A stretch of DNA of 64,000 bases, taken from the NCBI RefSeq assembly GCF_034314045.1, contig NZ_JAVIWL010000001.1, forward strand, positions 3,162,001 through 3,226,000, read 5' to 3'. The notes under the pieces were generated by a model, which did no database searches, was not told the DNA's origin, and worked only from the letters and a program-made list of their open reading frames with translations. Each line of letters opens with the position of its first letter. Position 1 is the stretch's first letter. A program made the translations under genes and the position numbers. Origin of the DNA: Glaciimonas sp. CA11.2 (lineage in GTDB: Bacteria; Pseudomonadota; Gammaproteobacteria; Burkholderiales; Burkholderiaceae_D). This document shows, one piece after another, positions 26,951 through 35,770 of the stretch.

Positions 26951-27260
26951 GATGCATCCTTTTAGGGAAAGTGATCGGGAGGGTTCCCGACAAAAAATTG
27001 CATTCAGGCCTAACTGACATTTTTTGATATTTTCTGAGAATGACGGTTTATATTCGTATTATTTGCCTTTGCAGATGCAATGGCTATCGGTCAACCACGC
27101 ATTGCTTTGTAGGACTTTTCCCTCATGGAAAATGATTAGTCGTATAAAGATCACGCTATTTTGTTGTAATGCTGAGGTGTTTTTGTGTTGATAGCCGAGA
27201 TGCTGACTGGGCGTGAGGGGAGGTGAATGGCTGTATCTATTTTTGTATAAATCTTAACTT
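26951..27260. other. Non-coding region between divergent genes
   Basis: About 310 bases with no gene seen. It must hold the promoters of the OsmB-like gene (minus) and of the DUF4142 gene (plus). Confidence 0.4.
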
Positions 27261-27854
27261 ATGGAAAGTTGCAAAGTTGATATGAAGGTGGCAGTAATCC
27301 AACCAATTACACAATACTTATCCCGCTTCGCCCTTCAGTCGAGGGGCGGATTTTTTGTGCTGGCAATGGCATTTGCTGGTGGCGTTAGCGCAGCTGACTT
27401 GTCGCGCCATGAAGGTCTGTTTCTGCGTCACGTTGCCGAGGGCGGCTATACCGAAGTAGAGGCAAGTAAGTTAGCACAGAGGCGTCTTAGTAGTCCTGAA
27501 GTGAAAAAATTTGCTGCCGCGCTAATCGCTGATCAAGATGTAATAACAACAGAATTGGGACGATTGGCCTTGGCCAAGGGAGTGATACTTCCCTTGAATC
27601 CCAATAAGATGCAGCGGGCAACCATTTTGAAATTATCAAAACTTAGCGGAATTCGTTTTGATAAAGAATTCAGTCGAGAGATCGGTGTCCTGGCGCACAA
27701 GGACCGGATCGCATTGTTTGAGCAGGCGCAAAAAAGAGCGAAAGATGCCGATGTTAAGGAGTTTGCGATTAAGACGCTGCCAATGCTCGAGCAGCAATTG
27801 ACACAGGGGCAACTGCTGAAGCTGATCGTCGATAAACGCAAGGTGCGAAATTAG
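27261..27854 (+). CDS. DUF4142 family exported protein
   Basis: The 197-residue protein has a long N-terminal signal region ending near VSAADL (about residue 45) and a helical ferritin-like DUF4142 domain: FLRHVAEGGYTEVEASKLAQ, FAAALIADQDVITTEL, and FDKEFSREIGVLAHKDRIALFE. DUF4142 proteins are periplasmic and often linked to stress genes; the function is unknown. The start is uncertain, with another ATG at 27282, and no clear ribosome binding site. Confidence 0.85.
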   Translation: MESCKVDMKVAVIQPITQYLSRFALQSRGGFFVLAMAFAGGVSAADLSRHEGLFLRHVAEGGYTEVEASKLAQRRLSSPEVKKFAAALIADQDVITTELGRLALAKGVILPLNPNKMQRATILKLSKLSGIRFDKEFSREIGVLAHKDRIALFEQAQKRAKDADVKEFAIKTLPMLEQQLTQGQLLKLIVDKRKVRN

Positions 27855-28198
27855 TCTTAAATTAGTCTTCATTGCTCTGTTCGATGTGGACGTTTGTTAT
27901 TTTGCTGCGTCTAAGGCGGCTACTCGTTCGCAATTTCAACTCATATCTCAACACGCTCTGGCACGTTAAAAATGTAGCTAGACGCGGTAAATCGTAAAAA
28001 GCATCAAAACGTAACCAATCTCTCGCAGGTGTAATAGTCTGTTTCGAAGCGCTTTACTTGGTTCTAACACTGCTATATTCAATTCAACGCATCGTGAATA
28101 GGTAATTTAAAGCTTATCAACGATGTTTTTGGGAATATCAGCCTGGCTGAGTTAACCATAAGAGTCGCACCGTATGTCGATCCTGAAAGGACTATTTC
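27855..28198. other. Non-coding region
   Basis: No gene seen in 344 bases; the end holds the ribosome binding site (GAAAGGA) of the next gene. Confidence 0.4.
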
Positions 28199-28627
28199 AT
28201 GTTAACCAAAAAAGTAATCATCTCCGCGCTGTTTATTGCTGCAGCTACTACTGTTTCTGTCTCGGCGTCAGCGTATGACCAAGGGACTAATCTGGTAATC
28301 GGTGGTGTCGCGGGAGCTGCTATTGGTAGCGTCGTTGGTGGTCGGAATGGCGCGGTTTTAGGTGGTGTGCTGGGTGCAGTGGTTGGCGCGAGCGCGGGTG
28401 GCAATCAAGGTCGAGGTTATCACGATCGTGGTTACTATGATCGCGGCGATTACAACCGCCGTTCAACTGCTTATTACGCGCCTCCCGCAGTCTATGTGCG
28501 TCCTGAACCAGTTTATTATCGCCCGGCACCGCAAGTCTATTATCAACCAGCACGGGTTTATGAGCGTCAAGATTATAATCATCGAGACTATGAACCGCGC
28601 TACGATCATGGCTATTACGAGCGTTAA
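28199..28627 (+). CDS. Exported glycine-zipper protein with Tyr/Pro-rich tail
   Basis: The 142-residue protein has a signal peptide (cleavage after VSASA near 25), a glycine-zipper 2TM segment (NLVIGGVAGAAIGSVVGGRNG and following), and a low-complexity tail rich in tyrosine, arginine, aspartate and proline (YYAPPAVYVRPEPVYY). Proteins of this type are common in Burkholderiales envelopes; function unknown. A related but zipper-less Tyr/Pro-rich protein is encoded at 52107. A terminator follows at 28713. Confidence 0.85.
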   Translation: MLTKKVIISALFIAAATTVSVSASAYDQGTNLVIGGVAGAAIGSVVGGRNGAVLGGVLGAVVGASAGGNQGRGYHDRGYYDRGDYNRRSTAYYAPPAVYVRPEPVYYRPAPQVYYQPARVYERQDYNHRDYEPRYDHGYYER

Positions 28628-28712
28628 AGCAGGGTGATTATTAAAGGATGAGTGCGTCGTTGCGTAATGGCGTTTTCACCCTGGCAGCTAATAAGAAATG
28701 ACGTAATACAAC

Positions 28713-28755
28713 AAATGCCGATCTGGGAAGCCCCCGCATCGGCATTTTCGTTTTT
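28713..28755 (+). terminator. Terminator after the glycine-zipper gene
   Basis: AAATGCCGAT and ATCGGCATTT form a 10-bp stem with a 15-base loop and are followed by TCGTTTTT. Confidence 0.85.
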
Positions 28756-28800
28756 ATAAGCAGTGCTTGCCATTGACCGTATTCGGAGGATACTTAGTTG

Positions 28801-28931
28801 TCAGGACTTACGCAAAAATGCTCTAGCGTCGTTGTGCTTTCCTTGCCGTCAACGTGGCGCAGTACTAGCGTACTGTCTGCGCCGGCATGGTTGGCAAGCA
28901 CGTTGCTGGGACAATTTTGCGTAAGTCCTGA
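28801..28931. repeat. Dispersed palindromic-ended repeat, copy B (perfect termini)
   Basis: TCAGGACTTACGCAAAA at the left end is repeated as its exact reverse complement TTTTGCGTAAGTCCTGA at the right end, giving perfect 17-bp terminal inverted repeats for a 131-bp element. The interior contains a second palindromic part around AGTACTAGCGTACT. No coding capacity. It resembles a miniature inverted-repeat element or a REP-type unit; copies A, C and D share the ends and the words TTGTGCTTTCCT and GGTTGGCAAGC in part. Confidence 0.8.
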
Positions 28932-29052
28932 TTATATTGTTTTATGGCTTTTGATATAGTAAAAAGGTAGCCTGAACAGTCTCAGTGCGGACTATTTGGA
29001 AGAAAAAATCCTGTGTATCGAATTGCCATTGTTATATCAATAGGAGGATCTC

Positions 29053-29280
29053 ATGCCTGAAAGTAAACAATCGCCTAAGTCCGCAGTCATACCAACTGAA
29101 GTAGAGAAAACCAACTCGTCACGACGGGCATCATCACATCGTCAATCTGCGTTTGGTCACGCATTGGATGGGAGTCAGCAGCTTGATATCCTGGAAGAGC
29201 AGGTCTACGCGAATACCGACGCACCCGGTAAGGATCGTCCCATGGTGTCAACGGAAGTACGCGATTCCGATAAAAAGTAG
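29053..29280 (+). CDS. Small hydrophilic protein of unknown function
   Basis: The 75-residue protein follows a very good ribosome binding site (ATAGGAGG). It is charged and polar without cysteine, membrane helix or signal peptide, beginning MPESKQSPKSAV and ending VRDSDKK, and looks largely disordered. I do not recognise the family. The strong start signal and the position at the end of the stress cluster make it a likely real gene. Confidence 0.6.
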   Translation: MPESKQSPKSAVIPTEVEKTNSSRRASSHRQSAFGHALDGSQQLDILEEQVYANTDAPGKDRPMVSTEVRDSDKK

Positions 29281-29754
29281 AGTGCGCCTGTCACCATGGC
29301 ACGTTATTTTTGCTGAATAGTTACGGCTCGCCCCGCCCCGCTTGCTGTGACAGCTTGATGCTGTACGTTTTTTAATGACGTGCAGTATTTCATCTATCAT
29401 CCTCCCATCGCGCGGTTTTTACGCCGTCGTTATCATCATTGACCGCTATGTCATCGCGATATGTTGCATGCGACATATGCTGCGACTGCGATTTCACAAT
29501 ACAGTGCACCGTCTTATTTGCCGAACATTGGTATACTCCGAGACTGTTTTTATTTCATATTCTATGATTGTGTCCTTACTCTCTATTCGCTCACTGATTC
29601 TTGTTCAATGGCACGGCTTGGCGTGCGCCGCAAACAATACGAGATCGGGGAGGCTAGCTAGGTTGTTAGAAGAAGGTGTGCTCTTTTGGATGGCGCAAAT
29701 CACAAAACACTGTAAAACAGGCAACTTCCCACATGCAAAGTAATCGCCCGAAAG
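29281..29754. other. Non-coding region
   Basis: About 470 bases. Overlapping open frames from 29375 and 29461 encode cysteine- and isoleucine-rich peptides without ribosome binding sites; I regard them as chance. No RNA gene seen. Confidence 0.4.
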
Positions 29755-30546
29755 ATGGTTAAACCAATGTTAATTCGTCTCAACACGCAAGCGTTACATC
29801 GTGCGTGGCATGCGGTAGTGCGCGTTAGCATATGCGTTGTTTTGTCCTGTAGTTGCGTTGGCTTTGCCGCGCAGGCTATCGGAGCCAATGCCGTCCCCGT
29901 TGTGGATGTTGATCAAGCATCGGTTCCGGATACGATCGGACAGCGATTGTTGGCCTGTACCGCGTGTCACGGCAAGCAAGGACGCGCCGCCAGCGACGGT
30001 TATTACCCGCGTATCGCCGGTAAACCGGCAGGCTATCTGTACAACCAGCTCGTCAACTTTCGCAGCGGACGCCGACAATATCCGATGATGACTTATATGG
30101 TCGATCATATGTCTGATACTTATTTACGCGAAATAGCCGATTACTTTTCAGATCAACATCCACCTTATCCGCCACCACAACCATTTACGCTATCGACTGC
30201 CGATTTTCAGCGTGGACAAACTTTGGTGCAACATGGCGACGTTAGCAAAAAAATCCCCGCATGCATTGCCTGTCATGGCACGGCAATGACTGGCGTTCTG
30301 CCGGCAACTCCGGGGTTACTTGGCTTACCGCGTGATTATCTGGTCGCGCAGATCGGTGCCTGGCAGACCGGCGTGCGGCACGCTGCGGTACCGGATTGTA
30401 TGTCGCAAGTGGCGAAGCGACTAAGCGCTGCCGATATCGGTGCGGTCGCCTCCTGGCTAGCTGCGCAACCTGTTCCTGAAGGCGCGACTGCGGCCGCTCC
30501 CTCAGCGCTAAAACTTCCGCTTGCCTGTGGCAGCGTTCCACATTGA
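29755..30546 (+). CDS. Di-heme cytochrome c, c4-type
   Basis: The 263-residue protein has an N-terminal signal segment (hydrophobic near 22-45), and two heme sites CTACH (68-72) and CIACH (170-174) in two similar halves, as in cytochrome c4. Methionines in the MMTYM and PDCMS areas are candidate axial ligands. It would carry electrons in the periplasm. The gene is followed after 12 bases by a three-heme cytochrome gene, with which it probably forms an operon and an electron chain. Confidence 0.88.
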   Translation: MVKPMLIRLNTQALHRAWHAVVRVSICVVLSCSCVGFAAQAIGANAVPVVDVDQASVPDTIGQRLLACTACHGKQGRAASDGYYPRIAGKPAGYLYNQLVNFRSGRRQYPMMTYMVDHMSDTYLREIADYFSDQHPPYPPPQPFTLSTADFQRGQTLVQHGDVSKKIPACIACHGTAMTGVLPATPGLLGLPRDYLVAQIGAWQTGVRHAAVPDCMSQVAKRLSAADIGAVASWLAAQPVPEGATAAAPSALKLPLACGSVPH

Positions 30547-30558
30547 GCGGAGAGATGC

Positions 30559-31884
30559 ATGACACGTTTTAAGCGTATTTTGTTATGGAGTATTGGCAGC
30601 CTGGTCCTGCTGGCGATTATCATCATCGGGTGGCTGGCGTTTATGAATATCGACGATGCTGATCCGCGCGCCACGCAGATAGCAGCACCACTAGCTCCAC
30701 TAGCACCGCATCAACTTGCCGATCAAATTGCGCGCGGTGCTTATCTCACCCGTGCCGGAGATTGCATGGCTTGCCACACCGTTCGCGGTGGGCAAAAATA
30801 TGCGGGCGGGCGAGCAATTGTTACGCCATTCGGCGCGATTTACGCACCGAATCTGACACCTGATCAGCAAACCGGAATCGGGCGTTGGAACGCAAACGAT
30901 TTTTGGCGCGCGCTACATAACGGCAAGTCGAAGGATGGCAGTTTGTTATACCCCGCTTTCCCCTATACCAATTACACAAAAGTATCGCGATCGGACGCCG
31001 ATGCCATGTTTGCGTACTTGCAAAGCATGCCAGCAGTAAAGCAAAAGAACACTGCGCCACAGTTACGATTTCCGTATAACAATCGTGTTTTGCTTTATGG
31101 TTGGCGCGCTCTATATTTTCGGCCTGGTGTGTATCAGCCCGAAAGTGCGCAATCGGTGGAGTGGAACCGCGGTGCCTATCTGGTTCAGGGTCTCGGCCAT
31201 TGCAGCGCCTGCCATTCAGCGCGTAACGCGCTGGGAGGACTCAATCTGAAAGGCGAACTCGGCGGTGGCTTTATTCCTGTCGTGAACTGGTATGCACCAT
31301 CATTAACGTCCGACGTCGAGATCGGTTTGGGTGATTGGGAGATATCACATATCGCGGCGCTGCTAAAGACGGGTGTATCGTCGCGCAGTGCAGTGTTTGG
31401 GCCCATGGCCGAAGTGGTGTCGGCCAGTTTGCAGCATTTGCATGATAAGGATATTACTGCAATGGCGGTCTACCTAAAAACGTTACCTCGTTCAGATGGC
31501 CGGCCGGTTGCAGAGAAGGAATATGCGCGGCCGCATGAGATCGATCAAGTCCTTGAATTAGGCGCAAAGGTCTACAAAGACAATTGTGTTGCATGTCACC
31601 TTACTTCCGGCAAAGGTGCGCCTTCAGCCTATCCGCCATTGAAGGGTAATCGTGCTATTACGATGCCATCTGCGGTCAACGCGATACGGGTTGTCATGTA
31701 CGGTGGTTTTGCGCCGACAACGGTTGGCAATCCGCGCCCTTACGGAATGCCGCCGTTCGCGCAGGATTTAACGGATGCAGAAGTTGCGGCCGTAGTTTCC
31801 TACATTCGCAACTCCTGGGGTAACAGCGCTACGTTGGTATCACCATCCGAAGTGAATCGGTATCGCAGTGTGCCCTTAGATTAA
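30559..31884 (+). CDS. Membrane-anchored three-heme cytochrome c
   Basis: The 441-residue protein begins with one membrane helix (about 7-28) and has three heme sites: CMACH (69-73), CSACH (215-219) and CVACH (343-347). Size and layout match the cytochrome subunit of membrane alcohol, gluconate or aldehyde dehydrogenases (AdhB-like), which passes electrons to quinone or oxidases. No dehydrogenase subunit is encoded nearby, so the electron donor is unknown. GGAGAG precedes the ATG. A terminator follows. Confidence 0.9.
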   Translation: MTRFKRILLWSIGSLVLLAIIIIGWLAFMNIDDADPRATQIAAPLAPLAPHQLADQIARGAYLTRAGDCMACHTVRGGQKYAGGRAIVTPFGAIYAPNLTPDQQTGIGRWNANDFWRALHNGKSKDGSLLYPAFPYTNYTKVSRSDADAMFAYLQSMPAVKQKNTAPQLRFPYNNRVLLYGWRALYFRPGVYQPESAQSVEWNRGAYLVQGLGHCSACHSARNALGGLNLKGELGGGFIPVVNWYAPSLTSDVEIGLGDWEISHIAALLKTGVSSRSAVFGPMAEVVSASLQHLHDKDITAMAVYLKTLPRSDGRPVAEKEYARPHEIDQVLELGAKVYKDNCVACHLTSGKGAPSAYPPLKGNRAITMPSAVNAIRVVMYGGFAPTTVGNPRPYGMPPFAQDLTDAEVAAVVSYIRNSWGNSATLVSPSEVNRYRSVPLD

Positions 31885-31928
31885 TGGTTTCGGTAGTGTA
31901 AGATAGTGTTAGATAAGTATTGTCGTTA

Positions 31929-31960
31929 TTAAAAAAGCAGCCAGATGGCTGCTTTTTTAA
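31929..31960. terminator. Bidirectional terminator between cytochrome and oxidoreductase genes
   Basis: TTAAAAAAGCAGCC and GGCTGCTTTTTTAA form a perfect 14-bp stem with loop AGAT, with A and T tracts on both sides. It lies between convergent genes. Confidence 0.92.
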
Positions 31961-32016
31961 TTGGTACCATAAGCAACGCTTCGTCTCAATTGATAGTCTC
32001 AATTATTGCATATCCA

Positions 32017-33018
32017 TTATTGCTGCTGATCCTTTGGCCCATCGATCGTCAGCATAATTTTGCCGATATGCGTGCTGCTCTCCATCAAAGCATGCGCTTG
32101 CGCAGCCTGTTCGAGCGGGAAGGTTTTAAAGATCACCGGCTTAATTTCTCCAGCTGCCAACAACGGCCAGATGCGCGTTTGTAGTTGGGCCGCGACAGCA
32201 CCTTTGAAAGCAATCGGCCGCGGTCGTAACGTTGAGCCGGTGATGGTCAGACGGCGCATCATGATTTTACTAAAGTTCAGCTTGGCACTATTTCCACCTA
32301 GCGTCGCAATGAAAACGAGACGACCGTCTTCAGCCATGCAATCTATTTCGCGCGGTGCATAATCACCTGCCACCATATCCAGAATGACATCCACGCCTTT
32401 CCCAGCGGTCAATGATTTCACCACCTCTACAAAATCTTCAGTGCGGTAATTGATAGCCCGAACAGCACCCAGATCTTCACAAGCCCGGCATTTTTCGTCC
32501 GAACCAGCGGTGGCAAAAACCTGGTGTCCAAGCGCTGTGGCAATTTGTATCGCGGCTGCACCGATTCCCGAACTACCGCCTTGAACCAATAAGGTTTCGT
32601 TTCCCGTTAATCTGCCCCGCTCAAAAACATTACTCCATACAGTAAAGAAGGTCTCAGGTAAGGAGGCGGCCTCGAGCACGGTCCAATTCTTGGGAATAGG
32701 TAGACATTGCACAGCAGGCGTGGTGCAATATTCCGCGTATCCGCCGCCAGGAACCAATGCACAAACTAGATCGCCTTTTTTAAAGTGTGTTTCAGAAAAG
32801 TCTCCATCGACTATTTCGCCGGCGACTTCCAGTCCGGGCAAATCCGAGGCATCAGGTGGGGGCGCGTAGTTGCCACTGCGCTGAAACACGTCTGGACGAT
32901 TGACGCCAGCTACCTGGACCTTGATCAGCAATTCACCGGCCTTAAAAACGGGAATAGGGCGTTCACGGATTTGTAATACGTCTGGCCCACCATGTTGTGT
33001 AATTTCAATAACGCGCAT
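32017..33018 (-). CDS. NAD(P)H quinone oxidoreductase, zinc-free MDR family
   Basis: The 333-residue protein belongs to the quinone oxidoreductase/PIG3 branch of medium-chain dehydrogenases: GVNRPDVFQRSG, LPGLEVAGEIV, then the nucleotide motif LVQGGSSGIGAAAIQIA and INYRTEDF. Zinc-binding residues of alcohol dehydrogenases are absent. It reduces quinones or enones with NADPH. It is convergent with the cytochrome genes and lies alone. Confidence 0.92.
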   Translation of the reverse strand: MRVIEITQHGGPDVLQIRERPIPVFKAGELLIKVQVAGVNRPDVFQRSGNYAPPPDASDLPGLEVAGEIVDGDFSETHFKKGDLVCALVPGGGYAEYCTTPAVQCLPIPKNWTVLEAASLPETFFTVWSNVFERGRLTGNETLLVQGGSSGIGAAAIQIATALGHQVFATAGSDEKCRACEDLGAVRAINYRTEDFVEVVKSLTAGKGVDVILDMVAGDYAPREIDCMAEDGRLVFIATLGGNSAKLNFSKIMMRRLTITGSTLRPRPIAFKGAVAAQLQTRIWPLLAAGEIKPVIFKTFPLEQAAQAHALMESSTHIGKIMLTIDGPKDQQQ

Positions 33019-33331
33019 TGGGATTTCTCTCTTTTCTTGGCTAGATGGGTAGTATCGAAGACTTTATCGGCGATGTCTTCATATCTCCACTTAAGTTGAG
33101 TCACTTAATTTCGTGCACTTAAATTCGATCCCGACCAATAACCATGGTTTGTTTGATAATGGGATGCGTTATTGTATGACGACTTCTGTTCCTACGCTGT
33201 CGCCACGCTATCCGATGATATTAAAATATCATTTAAGAAATTTGAATGAGTCTATTTTGGTCGATGCGGAACTTTGCTACTTACGGTACAGTCAATGCAT
33301 TGCTTCAGAGGCAACGAACAACCATGAGCGT

Positions 33332-33883
33332 ATGAAAAATTCAAACACCCCTATTCGCTATACAACAACCGCTATCAGGATGCACTGGTTGGTCGCACTA
33401 TTAATTTTTGCAGCGTTTGGGATGGGCTGGTATATGACCGGCATCCCCGGCCTTACGCCGCAAAAACTGAAGTTATTTTCGTGGCATAAATGGCTCGGCG
33501 TGACGGTCTTTGGCTTGGCGGTGATCCGCGTTGCATGGCGCTTATTACATCCAGCTCCGCCTTTGCCGATGGGTATTCCTCGTTGGCAGCAGAAAGCTGC
33601 GCATCTGGTACATCAACTGTTGTATGTGTTGATTATCGCGATTCCGCTGACGGGTTATTTTTACAGCGCCGCATCAGGGATTCCTGTGGTGTATTTGGGT
33701 TTGTTTAAAATGCCCATGCTGATTGAAAAAAATGATCAGCTAAAATCTATTTTGGGACCGACGCATGTCTGGTTGAATTATTTGATGGCGACAATTGTGT
33801 TAGCGCATGTTCTGGCTGCATTGAAGCATCAGTTGATTGACCGTGATGGTACGTTGAGTCGTATGCTGCCATTTCTAAAGTAA
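33332..33883 (+). CDS. Cytochrome b561 family protein
   Basis: The 183-residue version starts at ATG 33332 (MKNSNTPIRYTTTAIRMHW). Four membrane helices are visible with the heme-ligand histidines in the RMHWLVALLIF, FSWHKWLGVTV, HLVHQLLYVLI and VLAHVLAALKHQ segments, the pattern of bacterial b561/YceJ. A frame open back to 33113 would add 73 residues without membrane or family features. The next two genes encode YceI proteins; yceJ-yceI linkage is classical in E. coli. Confidence 0.92.
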   Translation: MKNSNTPIRYTTTAIRMHWLVALLIFAAFGMGWYMTGIPGLTPQKLKLFSWHKWLGVTVFGLAVIRVAWRLLHPAPPLPMGIPRWQQKAAHLVHQLLYVLIIAIPLTGYFYSAASGIPVVYLGLFKMPMLIEKNDQLKSILGPTHVWLNYLMATIVLAHVLAALKHQLIDRDGTLSRMLPFLK

Positions 33884-33958
33884 GTTTTTTCACTTCCTGA
33901 TCAGGGATAAAAGAAACGCCCTTGAAATGATTCGAAAAATAATGAAGGAGTAATGTTA

Positions 33959-34543
33959 GTGAAAAATTTTCTTATGCAATCGACGATAGCAAAATCGACG
34001 ATAGTACTGGCTCTGATTGGTGCGATAGCCGGGATGGCTAATACTGCCTGGGCACAACTTGATGTGGCTAAAAGTTCGGTCAGCATTGTAGCCAAACAAT
34101 TGGGCGTCCCGATGGACGGTAAATTTAAAAAATTTGAAGCAACGGTAGATTTCAATCCAGCTAAGTTGGCGCAATCAACAGCCAAGGTCGATATCGATAT
34201 GGCGAGTTTCGACATTGGCGCGGAAGAGTACAACAAAGAAGTACGCGGTAAGGACTGGTTTGATACTGCTAAATATCCTAAAGCGACGTTTGTTTCCAGC
34301 AGTATTAAGCAGGGCGTGTCTGGCAAATATGACGTTGTCGGTAAACTTACCATCAAGGGCCGGACGCAAGATGTTGTAATTGGTGCGAGCTATAAGCAGG
34401 ATGCTGGGGGTAACGTGTTTGAAGGCGTATTGCCGATTAAACGCAACGCGTTCAGCATAGGCGAGGGCGATTGGAAAGATACCTCAGTTGTCGCTGATGA
34501 AGTACAGATCAAATTTCGTATTGTCACTGCAGTAAAAAAATAA
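33959..34543 (+). CDS. YceI family periplasmic protein
   Basis: The protein has a signal peptide ending near NTAWAQ, and a YceI lipocalin-like beta-barrel (VAKSSVSIVAKQLGVPMDGKFKKFE, KDWFDTAKYPKATF). YceI proteins bind polyisoprenoid or amphiphilic molecules. Starts at ATG 33953 and GTG 33959 are in frame; GGAG ends at 33950, leaving only two bases before the ATG but eight before the GTG, so I choose GTG. It is followed by a second yceI-like gene. Confidence 0.88.
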   Translation: MKNFLMQSTIAKSTIVLALIGAIAGMANTAWAQLDVAKSSVSIVAKQLGVPMDGKFKKFEATVDFNPAKLAQSTAKVDIDMASFDIGAEEYNKEVRGKDWFDTAKYPKATFVSSSIKQGVSGKYDVVGKLTIKGRTQDVVIGASYKQDAGGNVFEGVLPIKRNAFSIGEGDWKDTSVVADEVQIKFRIVTAVKK

Positions 34544-34677
34544 GTGTCCGTCAAACCTCGTAAGCAAAAGGTCTGCAAATTTTGAGGGACTAAGTTGATG
34601 CATTAAGTTGATGCGCTAAGAATTTTTATGACACACGGCTAAGTTTTGAGGCCATTCATTCAATGAAAAGGAAAACG

Positions 34678-35256
34678 ATGAAACTACGTACTTTGGTTGC
34701 TGCCTTTGCGGCACTGTTTGCAACCGCTGCAATGGCTGCTCCCGCGACCTATAATCTGGATCCGACTCATACGTATCCAAGTTTTGAGGCCGATCACATG
34801 GGCGGTTTGTCTAAATGGCGTGGCAAATTCACGAAAAGTAGCGGTACCGTGTTGCTCGATCGTGCTGCCAAAACAGGATCAATCGAGATCAAAATTGATC
34901 CTGCATCAATCGACTTTGGTAATGCCAAGCTGAACGATCACGCTAAAAGCGCCGATATGTTTGACGTCGCTAAATTTCCTGAGGTTACCTATAAAGGAAA
35001 GTTCATCAAGTTTGACGGCGACGTCCCGAAAGAAGTTGAGGGCGAACTGACGATGCACGGCTTCACTAAGAAAGTGAATCTTAAGATTGACGATTTTCTT
35101 TGCAAGATCAACCCAATGTTGAAGCGTGAAGTGTGCGGTGCCGACGTTGACGGTAAATTTAATCGTGATGATTTTGGCATCGACTACGGCAAAAAAATGG
35201 GTTTCAAACAGGAAGTAAAATTGAAGATTCAGGTTGAAGGTATCAATCAGAACTAA
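34678..35256 (+). CDS. YceI family periplasmic protein, second copy
   Basis: The ATG at 34678 follows AAAGGAAAAC. The 192-residue protein has a signal peptide (cleavage near AMAA, residue 18) and the classical YceI domain: [38 protein letters not shown] and a late disulfide-capable pair of cysteines (FLCKIN, EVCGAD). It matches canonical E. coli-type YceI more closely than the copy before it. A terminator follows at 35271. Confidence 0.92.
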   Translation: MKLRTLVAAFAALFATAAMAAPATYNLDPTHTYPSFEADHMGGLSKWRGKFTKSSGTVLLDRAAKTGSIEIKIDPASIDFGNAKLNDHAKSADMFDVAKFPEVTYKGKFIKFDGDVPKEVEGELTMHGFTKKVNLKIDDFLCKINPMLKREVCGADVDGKFNRDDFGIDYGKKMGFKQEVKLKIQVEGINQN

Positions 35257-35270
35257 TGCTGTACTTTTCT

Positions 35271-35307
35271 AAAAAAACCGTTGCCATCTATTGCAGCGGT
35301 TTTTTTA
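35271..35307 (+). terminator. Terminator after the second yceI-like gene
   Basis: AAAAAAACCG and CGGTTTTTTT flank a loop that contains an extra GC/GC pairing. The T-tract fits rho-independent termination. Confidence 0.85.
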
Positions 35308-35699
35308 TTTCCTCTAATGTTGAATCCAGGCTTCACCAGTAATGTTGTCGACCCGCGAGGCGAGGCAATGGTGGTCGTGCCCTATTTTGTTGACGTCAGA
35401 CCGGCTTGCACTCGCACTCCCCATTAAGCGCTTCCTGTTCCTTCTGACGTCCTTTTAAGTGCCGTGCGGCAGAGTTTGTATCAATATAAAATACGGCTAA
35501 CCAGCAAAACTCATCTATATCGTCAGAATGTGAATAATCGCTATCCGATGGATTATAGGACCGCTGCAACTTTTAGATTTTAAAAAAATGAGATGTCGAC
35601 TAAATCGCCAACCGTTGCCAACTGGGTAGCTGGTTGTGCTTAGCGATTAGGGTGATCCAAAAATCTCCCATACTCCGATCAAAAAAAGTGGTGAAACAA
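35308..35699. other. Non-coding region ahead of the chromate transporter genes
   Basis: No gene seen. An in-frame extension of the following gene to a TTG at 35634 exists but has no ribosome binding site. The end overlaps a 12-bp repeat tract. Confidence 0.4.
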
Positions 35700-35770
35700 A
35701 TGGTGATACGAGTGGTGACGCAAACGGAAATGCAGGCGGTGATACCAACGAAGGTGCAAACCGAACGGGC
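35690..35770 (+). repeat. Degenerate 12-bp tandem repeats
   Basis: Units such as GTGATACGAGTG, GTGACGCAAACG, GTGATACCAACG recur with a 12-base period about six times. In the chromate transporter frame they give a four-residue period (VIRV, VTQT, EMQA, VIPT, KVQT). They lie before the first membrane helix. Confidence 0.6.

Noticed and set aside
29375..29743. Overlapping frames of 122 and 66 codons before the cytochrome c4 gene
   Set aside because: Cysteine- and isoleucine-rich, no ribosome binding site, two frames overlap without preference.
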